A stretch of 8,253 bases of DNA from Desulfobacteraceae bacterium (GCA_007131845.1 SLPT01000405.1:1-8253); one strand, 5' to 3'; shown: positions 1 through 5,852, counted from the stretch's first letter. Translations and numbers: made by a program. Notes: a model not told the origin generated them from the sequence alone.

Positions 1-531
1 ATCAGTGAGGATGTCTTCCTGCGCAAAACCCACTGGTATGCAAACTGGCGCCATGATTTTTCTCTTTATCGTCCCTTGCTTCATTATATCCAGGAAAACC
101 ATATTTCCTTGTACGCACTTAACATCGAATTTCACATTCCGTCCCGTATTGCGGCCGGCGGCGTTGGCAATTTGCTGCCTTATCAGAAACGGCAGCTGCC
201 TGAGCGAATGGACCTCTCCGATGACGACCACCGCAACTATGTGCGGGGCGTCTATGAGAATCATGGCAATCATGTCACCGGACGATACCGGTTCGAGGAC
301 TTTTACGCAGCCCAGGTGGTATGGGATGAGGTCATGGCCGAAAGCATTACCCGCTTTATCGGCGACCGGGTAATGGTTGTCTTTGCAGGAAGGGGTCATA
401 TCACCGATCATTTTGGCATTCCCCGGCGTGCACAGGATCGGGGCGGCCTATCCTACCGTACAATCCTTCCCCAGGGTGAATCCGGGACGATCCGTTTTTC
501 TGCAGCGGATTATATCTGGATCACCCCGTAG
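1..531 (+). CDS. ChaN/DUF399 (haem-binding uptake, Tiki superfamily) protein, C-terminal part
   Basis: The reading frame is open from the first base (frame 1) to TAG at 529-531, so 176 C-terminal residues are visible and the start lies outside the window. The end matches the ChaN/DUF399 family: an aromatic-rich stretch near visible residues 8-30 (KTHWYANW, then a YRP motif), an LxxYQKRQLP-like segment, FYAAQVVWDEVMAESI, and VVFAGRGHITDHFGIPRRA with the conserved Gly-His. The family-typical ADYIW ending lies a few residues before the stop. Known members include iron-regulated haem-binding lipoproteins of the cell envelope; many bacterial homologues have no assigned role. The signal or lipoprotein sequence would be upstream and cannot be checked. 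The next gene has its own promoter, so this one is not obviously part of the nrd operon. I am fairly sure of the family and unsure of haem binding here. Confidence 0.8.
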   Translation: MSEDVFLRKTHWYANWRHDFSLYRPLLHYIQENHISLYALNIEFHIPSRIAAGGVGNLLPYQKRQLPERMDLSDDDHRNYVRGVYENHGNHVTGRYRFEDFYAAQVVWDEVMAESITRFIGDRVMVVFAGRGHITDHFGIPRRAQDRGGLSYRTILPQGESGTIRFSAADYIWITP

Positions 532-585
532 CGACGATCCAAGGTTATTCACGATAAGCCTGCAGTAACGTTCCGGGCTGGCAGA

Positions 586-601
586 GCTCAATATATAGTA
601 T
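586..601 (+). promoter_or_regulatory. NrdR box 1 upstream of nrdD
   Basis: GCTCAATATATAGTAT matches the NrdR-box consensus aCaCwATATATwGtgt at 13 of 16 positions when w is read as A/T, and the ten-base core CAATATATAG (589-598) is complete. It lies just upstream of the -35 element. NrdR is the Zn-finger/ATP-cone repressor of ribonucleotide reductase operons. The site call is by eye; the nrdR gene is not in this window. Confidence 0.8.
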
Positions 602-608
602 TTTTTTC

Positions 609-637
609 TTGACAAATATCTATATATGGTTTTTATT
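609..637 (+). promoter_or_regulatory. sigma-70-type promoter of nrdDG
   Basis: A perfect -35 hexamer TTGACA (609-614) is followed after 17 bp by TTTATT (632-637), which matches TATAAT at four of six positions. Transcription should begin near 643-646, giving a leader of about 80 nt before the nrdD start at 725. NrdR box 1 lies just upstream of the -35 and box 2 fills the spacer, as expected for repression by blocking RNA polymerase. Confidence 0.75.
617..632 (+). promoter_or_regulatory. NrdR box 2 upstream of nrdD
   Basis: TATCTATATATGGTTT matches the NrdR consensus at 11 of 16 positions and the core CTATATATGG (620-629) at 9 of 10. It starts exactly 31 bp after box 1, about three helical turns, which is the spacing usual for paired NrdR boxes. 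It sits between the -35 and -10 hexamers. The phasing is stronger evidence than the match score alone. Confidence 0.72.
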
Positions 638-664
638 GCCAGTACATCATCTTTGATTCACTTC

Positions 665-690
665 TTCGAAACTTCAATTCGAAACTTCAA
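665..690 (+). repeat. perfect 13-bp tandem duplication in the nrdD leader
   Basis: TTCGAAACTTCAA occurs at 665-677 and again, without a gap, at 678-690. Each unit contains the palindrome TTCGAA. It lies in the predicted untranslated leader between the promoter and the nrdD ribosome binding site. It may simply be a recent replication-slippage event; no function can be assigned. Confidence 0.85.
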
Positions 691-724
691 CCGGATATTT
701 CCGATCTGTAATGGAGAATGCTGC

Positions 725-2818
725 ATGTTTACGCAAATCAAAAAGCGAAACGGGCGGGTAGTCGGTTTTGATTCGTCCAAGATCACCGCCGCCATCGCCA
801 AGGCCGGCAAAGCGACGGAAGAATTCGACGAGCATGCTGCAAAAAAGCTTACGCTCCGCGTCATGTCCCTCGCCCATGAAATGCAGCTTTCCAATCCTCC
901 CGAGGTGGAGGAAATTCAGGACATCGTGGAGCGGGTACTCATCGATTCGCCGTATTTCAAAACCGCCAAGGCATATATCATCTACCGCGAACAGCATGCA
1001 CAGATCCGGAGTATTGCCACCCGGGCCCATGTGGAACTGGTGGAGAACTACGTGCAGAAGCTGGATTGGAAAATCCGTGAAAACAGTAACATGAGCTACT
1101 CCCTTCAGGGGCTTAATAATTATATCTCCTCGGATATAACCGCCGAATACTGGCTCAACCGGATCTATCCGCCTGAAATACGCAGGGCTCATAAAAACGG
1201 CGATCTTCACATCCATGATCTTAGCCTTTTATCCGTCTACTGCGTAGGCTGGGACTTGGTTGATCTCTTGAAATGCGGTTTTATGGGAGTCTCCGGAAAG
1301 GTAGAGTCGGCTCCGCCGAAGCACCTTCGCTCTGCACTGGGACAGGTGGTCAACTTTTTTTATACCCTCCAGGGGGAGGCCGCCGGCGCTCAAGCGGTAT
1401 CCAGTTTCGATACCCTGCTGGCTCCTTTTATCCGCTACGACGGACTTGGTTTCCGGGAGGTAAAACAGGCGCTTCAGGAATTCGTATTCAATATTAATAT
1501 TCCCACGCGTGTCGGCTTTCAGACCCCTTTCACCAACATCACCCTTGATCTCAACGTCCCCTCCACTTTCCGGGACACCCCGGTTTTGATCGGAGGAGAG
1601 CACCAGGATGTTACGTACGCAGACTTTCAGGAGGAAATGAACACCTTTAACCGCGCTTTTGCTGAAATTATGATGGAAGGAGATTCGCGCGGACGCGTTT
1701 TCACTTTTCCGATCCCAACCTACAACATCGCCGCCGATTTTGACTGGGACAATCCCAATCACGACTATATCTGGAAAATGACCGGAAAATATGGAATCCC
1801 GTATTTTTCCAACTTTGTTAACTCCGATATGTCACCGGAGGATGCCAGGTCCATGTGCTGCCGCCTCCGCCTGGACAACCGGGAACTGAGGAAGCGGGGC
1901 GGGGGGCTATTCGGTGCCAACCCACTCACCGGTTCAATTGGCGTGGTTACCATCAATCTCCCGCGAATCGGGTATCTGGCCCAAAGCAGGCAGGACTTTT
2001 TCGACAGACTCCGCCAGCAGGCCGAAATTGCAAGAGACAGCCTCGTGATTAAACGCAAAGTGCTCGAGCAGTTTACCACGCAGTCATTATATCCCTATTC
2101 CCGTTTCTATCTCCGGGATATCAAGGAAAAAACCGGGTTCTACTGGACCAATCACTTTTCAACCATCGGCATCATTGGCATGAACGAAGCCTGCCTCAAT
2201 TTCCTTGAAAAGGATATCGGTGATCCCGAAGGGCGGGACTTTGCCATCGAGGTTCTTGATTTTCTCCGGGATCTTCTCGAGGAAATGCAGGAGGAGACCG
2301 GTGAAATTTTCAACCTTGAAGCCACTCCCGGTGAAGGTACTGCGTATCGGCTGGCGCTTATTGATAAAAGACAATATCCCGCCATTATCTGCGCAAACGA
2401 GTCGGACGTCCGGGCCGGAGGGGATCCCTTCTACACCAACTCCAGTCAGCTTCCGGTTAATTATACGGATGATCTGTTCGAAGCGCTTCAACTGCAGGAC
2501 GACTTACAGACCCGCTACACCGGTGGTACGGTTTTCCATATATTCTTGGGCGAGCAGATCGACGAACATACCGCCACGCGGAACCTTGTCCGGAAAATCA
2601 CATCCGGTTTCCGTCTTCCATACTTTACTATCACGCCGACCTTCAGCGTATGTTCCGGCCACGGATATTTCAGCGGCTCTCATGAGGACTGCCCGACCTG
2701 CGGCGCACCGACAGAAGTGTATTCCCGTGTCGTGGGATATCTTCGCCCCGTTCAGCAATGGAATAATGGAAAACAAAGTGAATTTATCAACCGAAAAACG
2801 TTTTTGGCCGCCTCCTGA
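725..2818 (+). CDS. nrdD: anaerobic (class III) ribonucleoside-triphosphate reductase
   Basis: This cytoplasmic glycyl-radical enzyme reduces ribonucleoside triphosphates to deoxyribonucleotides without oxygen. The 697-residue product is close to the E. coli length (712). Residues 1-93 form an ATP-cone, the dATP/ATP allosteric switch. The catalytic barrel includes GDLHIHDL, YCVGWDL (C173, likely the first active-site Cys) and SMCCRLRLD (C378/C379, one of which should be the thiyl-radical Cys), followed by RGGGLFGANPLTGSIGVVT. The C-terminus has a metal knuckle (C643, H646, C656, C659) and the radical loop SRVVGYLRP with G671. I chose the start at 725 because GGAG at 713-716 lies 8 nt upstream and the ATP-cone begins there. 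A longer frame from 626 would begin inside NrdR box 2 and the promoter. nrdG follows 30 bp later. The tandem NrdR boxes suggest NrdR repression. Confidence 0.97.
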   Translation: MFTQIKKRNGRVVGFDSSKITAAIAKAGKATEEFDEHAAKKLTLRVMSLAHEMQLSNPPEVEEIQDIVERVLIDSPYFKTAKAYIIYREQHAQIRSIATRAHVELVENYVQKLDWKIRENSNMSYSLQGLNNYISSDITAEYWLNRIYPPEIRRAHKNGDLHIHDLSLLSVYCVGWDLVDLLKCGFMGVSGKVESAPPKHLRSALGQVVNFFYTLQGEAAGAQAVSSFDTLLAPFIRYDGLGFREVKQALQEFVFNINIPTRVGFQTPFTNITLDLNVPSTFRDTPVLIGGEHQDVTYADFQEEMNTFNRAFAEIMMEGDSRGRVFTFPIPTYNIAADFDWDNPNHDYIWKMTGKYGIPYFSNFVNSDMSPEDARSMCCRLRLDNRELRKRGGGLFGANPLTGSIGVVTINLPRIGYLAQSRQDFFDRLRQQAEIARDSLVIKRKVLEQFTTQSLYPYSRFYLRDIKEKTGFYWTNHFSTIGIIGMNEACLNFLEKDIGDPEGRDFAIEVLDFLRDLLEEMQEETGEIFNLEATPGEGTAYRLALIDKRQYPAIICANESDVRAGGDPFYTNSSQLPVNYTDDLFEALQLQDDLQTRYTGGTVFHIFLGEQIDEHTATRNLVRKITSGFRLPYFTITPTFSVCSGHGYFSGSHEDCPTCGAPTEVYSRVVGYLRPVQQWNNGKQSEFINRKTFLAAS

Positions 2819-2848
2819 GGCCGTGCATCCGTTTTCTTTTTACTTCCG

Positions 2849-3571
2849 ATGAATATTGGCGGAATCCAAAAATGCAGCCTCATCGATTACCCGGGCAAAA
2901 TCAGCCTCGTGGTGTTCACCCGGGGCTGTAATTTTTTTTGTCCCTATTGCCACAACCCGGAGCTTATCAAGGCTGAACCAGGCGGAACCACTTCCGGTTC
3001 CGCTTCGCCCGAACGACCTTATAACCAGGAAGATCTTTTTTGCTTTCTTGAAAACCGGAAAAATTTATTGGACGGGATCGTCATTTCGGGCGGTGAGCCT
3101 ACGCTGCATGACGATTTGCCTCAGTTTATCCTCAGGATCCAAGAAATGGGATTTTTGGTCAAACTGGATACCAACGGATCCCGGCCTGATGTTCTTGAAG
3201 ATATTGTGAACGACGGATTGGTTGATTTCATCGCAATGGATGTCAAAACCAGTCCCGCGCGATACGGATCCTTTGCCGGTCCATCGCTTAGGCCCGCCGA
3301 CATTTTCCGCTCTGTTTCGATTTTACTCAATTCCGGGATCCAGCACGAATTCCGGACTACCTGTGTTTATCCCCTGGTCACAGACTCCGATATTAAACAG
3401 ATCGCCCGGATGGTCTCCGGAGCCAATTCCTACGTGCTTCAGCGTCCCGGAACAAAGAGTGTTCTTGATCCTGGCTTTTTTACTCATACCGGGCGACCTG
3501 CTTCTTCCGCCGAATTAAACCATTTTCTTCACATTCTTTCGCCTCACGTCAACCAGTGTCATGTCCGGTAG
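2849..3571 (+). CDS. nrdG: anaerobic ribonucleotide reductase activase, NrdG2-type radical SAM protein
   Basis: The 240-residue product matches the NrdG2 branch of radical-SAM activases, which cleave S-adenosylmethionine to place the glycyl radical on NrdD. The N-terminus GIQKCSLIDYPGK is diagnostic. The [4Fe-4S] motif is C27-x3-C31-x2-C34 followed by HNPE, and the SAM-binding GGEPT is at 81-85. DTNGS near 107-111 and MDVKTSP further on are also typical. The gene lies 30 bp after nrdD on the same strand, so the pair is probably co-transcribed and NrdR-controlled. No Shine-Dalgarno sequence precedes the ATG: the 28 bases before it are pyrimidine-rich, and the nearest GAGG (2817-2820) overlaps the nrdD stop and is too far away. 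Translation may therefore be coupled or leaderless-like. No alternative in-frame start lies in the gap. Confidence 0.95.
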   Translation: MNIGGIQKCSLIDYPGKISLVVFTRGCNFFCPYCHNPELIKAEPGGTTSGSASPERPYNQEDLFCFLENRKNLLDGIVISGGEPTLHDDLPQFILRIQEMGFLVKLDTNGSRPDVLEDIVNDGLVDFIAMDVKTSPARYGSFAGPSLRPADIFRSVSILLNSGIQHEFRTTCVYPLVTDSDIKQIARMVSGANSYVLQRPGTKSVLDPGFFTHTGRPASSAELNHFLHILSPHVNQCHVR

Positions 3572-3628
3572 CTGAACCATCGCGTATTTCCCATCTTTCC
3601 GCCGGAACGTTTTTTGCGGTATCAACGT

Positions 3629-3897
3629 TTGATGCACTCGTAAAAAGTCGCGATCTGACGGCTATGTAAAAAGTTCAAGATCAAGGCTTGCCGGGTTTCG
3701 AAGAATGCAGGGAACCTGGCATACGTGAAATTCTGAGAAATTGCGCGCAGGCGCAGATATTGGACTTCCAAGGAACTTAATTTGGAAAGTCGGCTGTAAG
3801 TTGTTTAAAATTTTGATCAATTTTCGTCGCCGGTACTCAAGTTACTTTCTGCAAAAATGCCGTCGGCGGTATAATCAGCTTTTTACGAAGTCGTCAA
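3629..3897 (+). repeat. fold-back repeat copy A (MITE-like), with nested insertion
   Basis: The ends are imperfect inverted repeats: TTGATGCACTCGTAAAAAG at the left and CTTTTTACGAAGTCGTCAA at the right. The body folds back on itself (for example TTTCGAAGAAT at 3696-3706 against ATTCTGAGAAA at 3730-3740). Two diverged copies in the opposite orientation occur at 5384-5543 and 6132-6283; the 30 bases at 3671-3700 match copy C at 27 positions. The sequence TCAACGTTT occurs at both edges (3622-3630 and 3894-3902) and could be a target duplication, but it contains the palindrome AACGTT, so it is ambiguous. No transposase is encoded. A non-autonomous mobile repeat is the likeliest reading. Confidence 0.8.
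3768..3879 (+). other. extra ~112 bp segment inside repeat copy A
   Basis: Copies B and C pass directly from the terminal TTGACGACTTCGT-like end into the body of the repeat. In copy A about 112 bp lie between GGACTT (3762-3767) and the terminal TTTTTACG. The segment is AT-rich at first and contains CGCCG (3826-3830 region) and CGGCG (3862-3867 region) in inverted order. No coding potential is convincing. It is probably a later insertion or a longer variant of the element. Confidence 0.5.
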
Positions 3898-3915
3898 CGT
3901 TTCATAATTTCATTG

Positions 3916-3945
3916 TTGACAGACCAAAAAGAGTTCGCATATATT
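3916..3945 (+). promoter_or_regulatory. promoter of the acyl-CoA dehydrogenase gene
   Basis: TTGACA (3916-3921) is separated by 18 bp from TATATT (3940-3945), which matches five of six consensus bases. The start of transcription would be near 3952, inside the adjacent palindrome, leaving a leader of about 190 nt. No better promoter was seen nearer the gene. Confidence 0.65.
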
Positions 3946-3960
3946 TAACGTTTACGTTAA
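3945..3960 (+). promoter_or_regulatory. 16-bp palindromic operator at the acyl-CoA dehydrogenase promoter
   Basis: TTAACGTTTACGTTAA is made of two perfect 7-bp half-sites (TTAACGT and ACGTTAA) with a TT spacer. It touches the last base of the -10 and covers the expected start point, a position suited to a dimeric repressor. TetR- and MerR-family regulators of fatty-acid and branched-chain acyl-CoA genes bind palindromes of this size and of ACGT-rich content, but no regulator is encoded here and I cannot name one. Confidence 0.6.
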
Positions 3961-3998
3961 CGATATTGTCTATATAGCGTCCGAACGGAAACTATTAT

Positions 3999-4026
3999 TT
4001 TTCGACAAGATATAGTGTATCGAAAA
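3999..4026 (+). repeat. inverted repeat in the acyl-CoA dehydrogenase leader
   Basis: TTTTCGA (3999-4005) and TCGAAAA (4020-4026) form a perfect 7-bp inverted repeat around a 14-nt AT-rich centre. It lies downstream of the predicted transcription start. It could be a hairpin in the RNA or a second protein site. Confidence 0.4.
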
Positions 4027-4067
4027 TTTTAACAGCAGGAATACTTGTCGTATTTTGAAGATTAATA

Positions 4068-4096
4068 TTTGAGCCGGACGCAGGGACTGGCTCAAA
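4068..4096 (+). repeat. hairpin in the acyl-CoA dehydrogenase leader
   Basis: TTTGAGCC (4068-4075) pairs perfectly with GGCTCAAA (4089-4096) around a 13-nt loop. It ends about 34 nt before the ribosome binding site and is followed by a short A run, not a T run, so it does not look like a terminator on this strand. It may stabilise the leader or affect initiation. Confidence 0.45.
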
Positions 4097-4141
4097 AAAA
4101 GGTTATCGATCAGTCACTATAAAACCAACAGGAGACGTGCG

Positions 4142-5383
4142 ATGTTTGATTTTTTGCTCAATGAAGAAGGTATTCGGATCCGTGATGAAGCACGCGATCT
4201 CGTCAAGTGGGTTCCCCGCCAGATGATTATTGATATGGACCAGGACAAGATCCGGTTTCCAAAAGCGTTTCTCCAGGAGGCCGGCCGAAGAAATCTTATG
4301 GGATGCCGCTATCCCAGGCAGTGGGGCGGCAGAGATCTGGATTGGGTGACCACGTGTGCTGTGATGGAAGAAATTGGGACTTTGGGGTATATTTTTGCAT
4401 GCACTTTCGGCGTCGGTGCCGAATTGGTCTGCGATGCCATTATATTGCACGGAACCGATGAGCAGAAGGAAAAGTATGTCAAGCCGCTTTTAAAAGGTGA
4501 AATATTTGCCGCCGAGTGCCTCACGGAGCCCCGGGGCGGTTCCGATTTTTTCGGTACCACGACCATTGCCGAAGACAAAGGGGATCATTTTATCATCAAC
4601 GGTCAAAAGCGCTTCATCGTGGGCGCGGAAGGGGCCGATTACTTTTTGGTGTATGCCAGAACGGATCCTGATGCCAAGCCCCGTGAATCGTTAACATGTC
4701 TTATTGTAGACCGGGGACCGGGTGTGGAAACCACCTACCTTTATGGTTTGATGGGCTGCCGGGGCGGCGGCGCCGGACGGCTTGTTTTTAAGGATGTCAA
4801 AGTACCCAAGGAAAATGTGGTTGGAAGGATCAATGGTGCCTACGACGTCTTCAATACCATGATGATCCCGGAACGTCTCGGCACCGCAGCCATGACCATC
4901 GGAAGCGCACGACCGGCAGTGGATGTCGCGACGGGCTATACGACACGCCGAAAAGCGTTCGGAACCACCATCAACAACTTCGAGGGTGTCAGTTTCCAGG
5001 TTGCCGAGGCTGCAATGCTCCTTGATGCCAGCCGTTCAATAATCTATACCACCGCCCGCGCAGTGGATACTGGTCAGGATGCGCGCCGCATCCGGAGGAT
5101 GGTATCTGAATCGAAAAAATTCGTTACTGAATCCTGTCAGAAAGCAGCCAATAATGCCATGCAAGTTATGGGGGGAATCGGCTACACGACCATTTTTCCC
5201 ATTGAGCGCATTGTCAGGGATCTTCGCCTGGCTTCCATCTGGACCGGCAGTAATGAAATCATGTCTTTGATCATTGCCAATGAATGGTATCGGGAATATT
5301 TCATGAAAAAAGGACAAAATGTTCGCGACTATGAAGCGGATGCCGAGGAAGCCGACGCTCCTGACGAAAAAATTTATGAATGA
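4142..5383 (+). CDS. acyl-CoA dehydrogenase family flavoprotein
   Basis: This FAD enzyme of 413 residues should oxidise an acyl-CoA to the 2,3-enoyl-CoA and pass electrons to electron-transfer flavoprotein; the substrate cannot be told from sequence. All three family domains are present. The flavin signature CLTEPRGGSDFFG is at 126-138 and fits the first family pattern fully; VMGGIGY at 342-348 and IERIVRD at 354-360 belong to the second pattern, though the usual acidic residue at 351 is Ile. The usual catalytic Glu of the YEGT loop is Thr368 (IWTGSNEI), while Glu244 (PERLG) occupies the position used by isovaleryl- and long-chain acyl-CoA dehydrogenases. The acidic tail (398-413) is poorly conserved. 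AGGAGA (4130-4135) lies 6 nt before the ATG. It stands alone on its strand with its own promoter and operator, and is bracketed by repeat copies A and C. Confidence 0.93.
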   Translation: MFDFLLNEEGIRIRDEARDLVKWVPRQMIIDMDQDKIRFPKAFLQEAGRRNLMGCRYPRQWGGRDLDWVTTCAVMEEIGTLGYIFACTFGVGAELVCDAIILHGTDEQKEKYVKPLLKGEIFAAECLTEPRGGSDFFGTTTIAEDKGDHFIINGQKRFIVGAEGADYFLVYARTDPDAKPRESLTCLIVDRGPGVETTYLYGLMGCRGGGAGRLVFKDVKVPKENVVGRINGAYDVFNTMMIPERLGTAAMTIGSARPAVDVATGYTTRRKAFGTTINNFEGVSFQVAEAAMLLDASRSIIYTTARAVDTGQDARRIRRMVSESKKFVTESCQKAANNAMQVMGGIGYTTIFPIERIVRDLRLASIWTGSNEIMSLIIANEWYREYFMKKGQNVRDYEADAEEADAPDEKIYE

Positions 5384-5543
5384 TGACGACTTCCTAAAAA
5401 TTCCAATATCTACCGTTACGTGCAATTCCCCAGAATGTCACGTACGCTAAGTATGCTTCTTTCTACGGAACCCGGCAAGCCTTGTTCTTGAGCTTATTGC
5501 AAAGCCGTGGGGTCGCCGCGGCTTTGCAATAAGCAGTATTCAT
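5384..5543 (-). repeat. fold-back repeat copy C
   Basis: The repeat begins immediately after the acyl-CoA dehydrogenase stop codon with TGACGACTTCCTAAAAA, nearly identical to the reverse complement of the right end of copy A. Over 5399-5446, 37 of 48 positions match copy A by hand alignment, and over 5466-5495, 27 of 30. It continues into the perfect hairpin at 5492-5534. Orientation is opposite to copy A and the same as copy B. It lacks the ~112 bp insertion of copy A. Confidence 0.8.
5492..5534. terminator. perfect 16-bp hairpin, possible terminator of the acyl-CoA dehydrogenase transcript
   Basis: GCTTATTGCAAAGCCG (5492-5507) and CGGCTTTGCAATAAGC (5519-5534) are perfectly complementary around an 11-nt loop. 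It is the outer part of repeat copy C, where copy A has only weak pairing. No T run follows (AGTATTC), so classical intrinsic termination is uncertain, but a stem this stable would block 3' exonucleases and could protect the upstream mRNA. Confidence 0.5.
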
Positions 5544-5548
5544 CCGTC

Positions 5549-5608
5549 TTTATCCGTGTGGGCGTAGGCTTAAAAGTATAAATCCTATCCACAGATTTCA
5601 CGGATAAA
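5549..5608. repeat. second fold-back repeat with TTTATCCGTG / CACGGATAAA arms
   Basis: TTTATCCGTG (5549-5558) and CACGGATAAA (5599-5608) are perfect 10-bp inverted arms around 40 bp that include CCTATCCACAGATTT. Sequences of the form ATCCACAGATT...CACGGAT recur as dispersed intergenic repeats in many bacterial genomes, which is why I flag it; only one copy is visible here. Confidence 0.5.
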
Positions 5609-5609
5609 A

Positions 5610-5633
5610 ACCGCCAAAGCGGTATGCCTTTTT
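5610..5633 (+). terminator. weak candidate intrinsic terminator
   Basis: ACCGC (5610-5614) and GCGGT (5619-5623) form a 5-bp stem with a CAAA loop, followed after five bases by five T residues (5629-5633). The stem is short and the T run offset, so the call is weak. Confidence 0.3.
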
Positions 5634-5706
5634 CATTTTCCCCTGCCCCTTTTCATGGTATGACCATGTTTGTTTAAAATACGGATATCGCTTTTCATTG
5701 GCTTTT

Positions 5707-5733
5707 CCGGGTATCTGCCGGGTATCTGCCGGG
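5707..5733 (+). repeat. 11-bp tandem repeat, about 2.5 units
   Basis: CCGGGTATCTG is repeated perfectly at 5707-5717 and 5718-5728, followed by CCGGG at 5729-5733. The unit is about one helical turn. It is intergenic and may reflect slippage. Confidence 0.8.
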
Positions 5734-5852
5734 AGAAGGGAATCTTCGGGATTTTCCATTTACGAGTTCATCAGAATTCGAGCCGGTCGCGGCGTTTTGC
5801 GGAAATGACGGTTTTCGTTCAGGCGCTATATAACCGGTCGTGTCAAACAGTC

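Noticed and set aside
626..724. Upstream extension of nrdD (33 extra residues) from ATG at 626
   Set aside because: It starts inside NrdR box 2 and before the predicted transcription start, has no ribosome binding site, and the ATP-cone begins at 725 with GGAG 8 nt upstream.
674..1216. 180-codon open frame on the - strand
   Set aside because: It lies wholly opposite nrdD, has no family resemblance and no ribosome binding site; it is a shadow of the coding strand.
3599..3619. CCGC...GCGG with a T run as nrdG terminator
   Set aside because: The stem is only 4 bp and the T run lies in the loop, not after the stem.
3741..3977. 78-codon frame on the + strand between nrdG and the acyl-CoA dehydrogenase
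   Set aside because: It runs through repeat copy A, its extra segment, the promoter and the operator, and has no supporting motif or start signal.
4349..4358. CACGTG inside the acyl-CoA dehydrogenase gene as a second parS
   Set aside because: Only the central hexamer matches (CCACGTGTG); the flanking TGTTT and AAACA arms are missing.
3629..5543. Copies A and C as ends of a composite transposon carrying the acyl-CoA dehydrogenase
   Set aside because: They are in inverted orientation, but both are diverged, neither encodes a transposase, copy B is a third unpaired copy, and the gene is native-looking with its own promoter.
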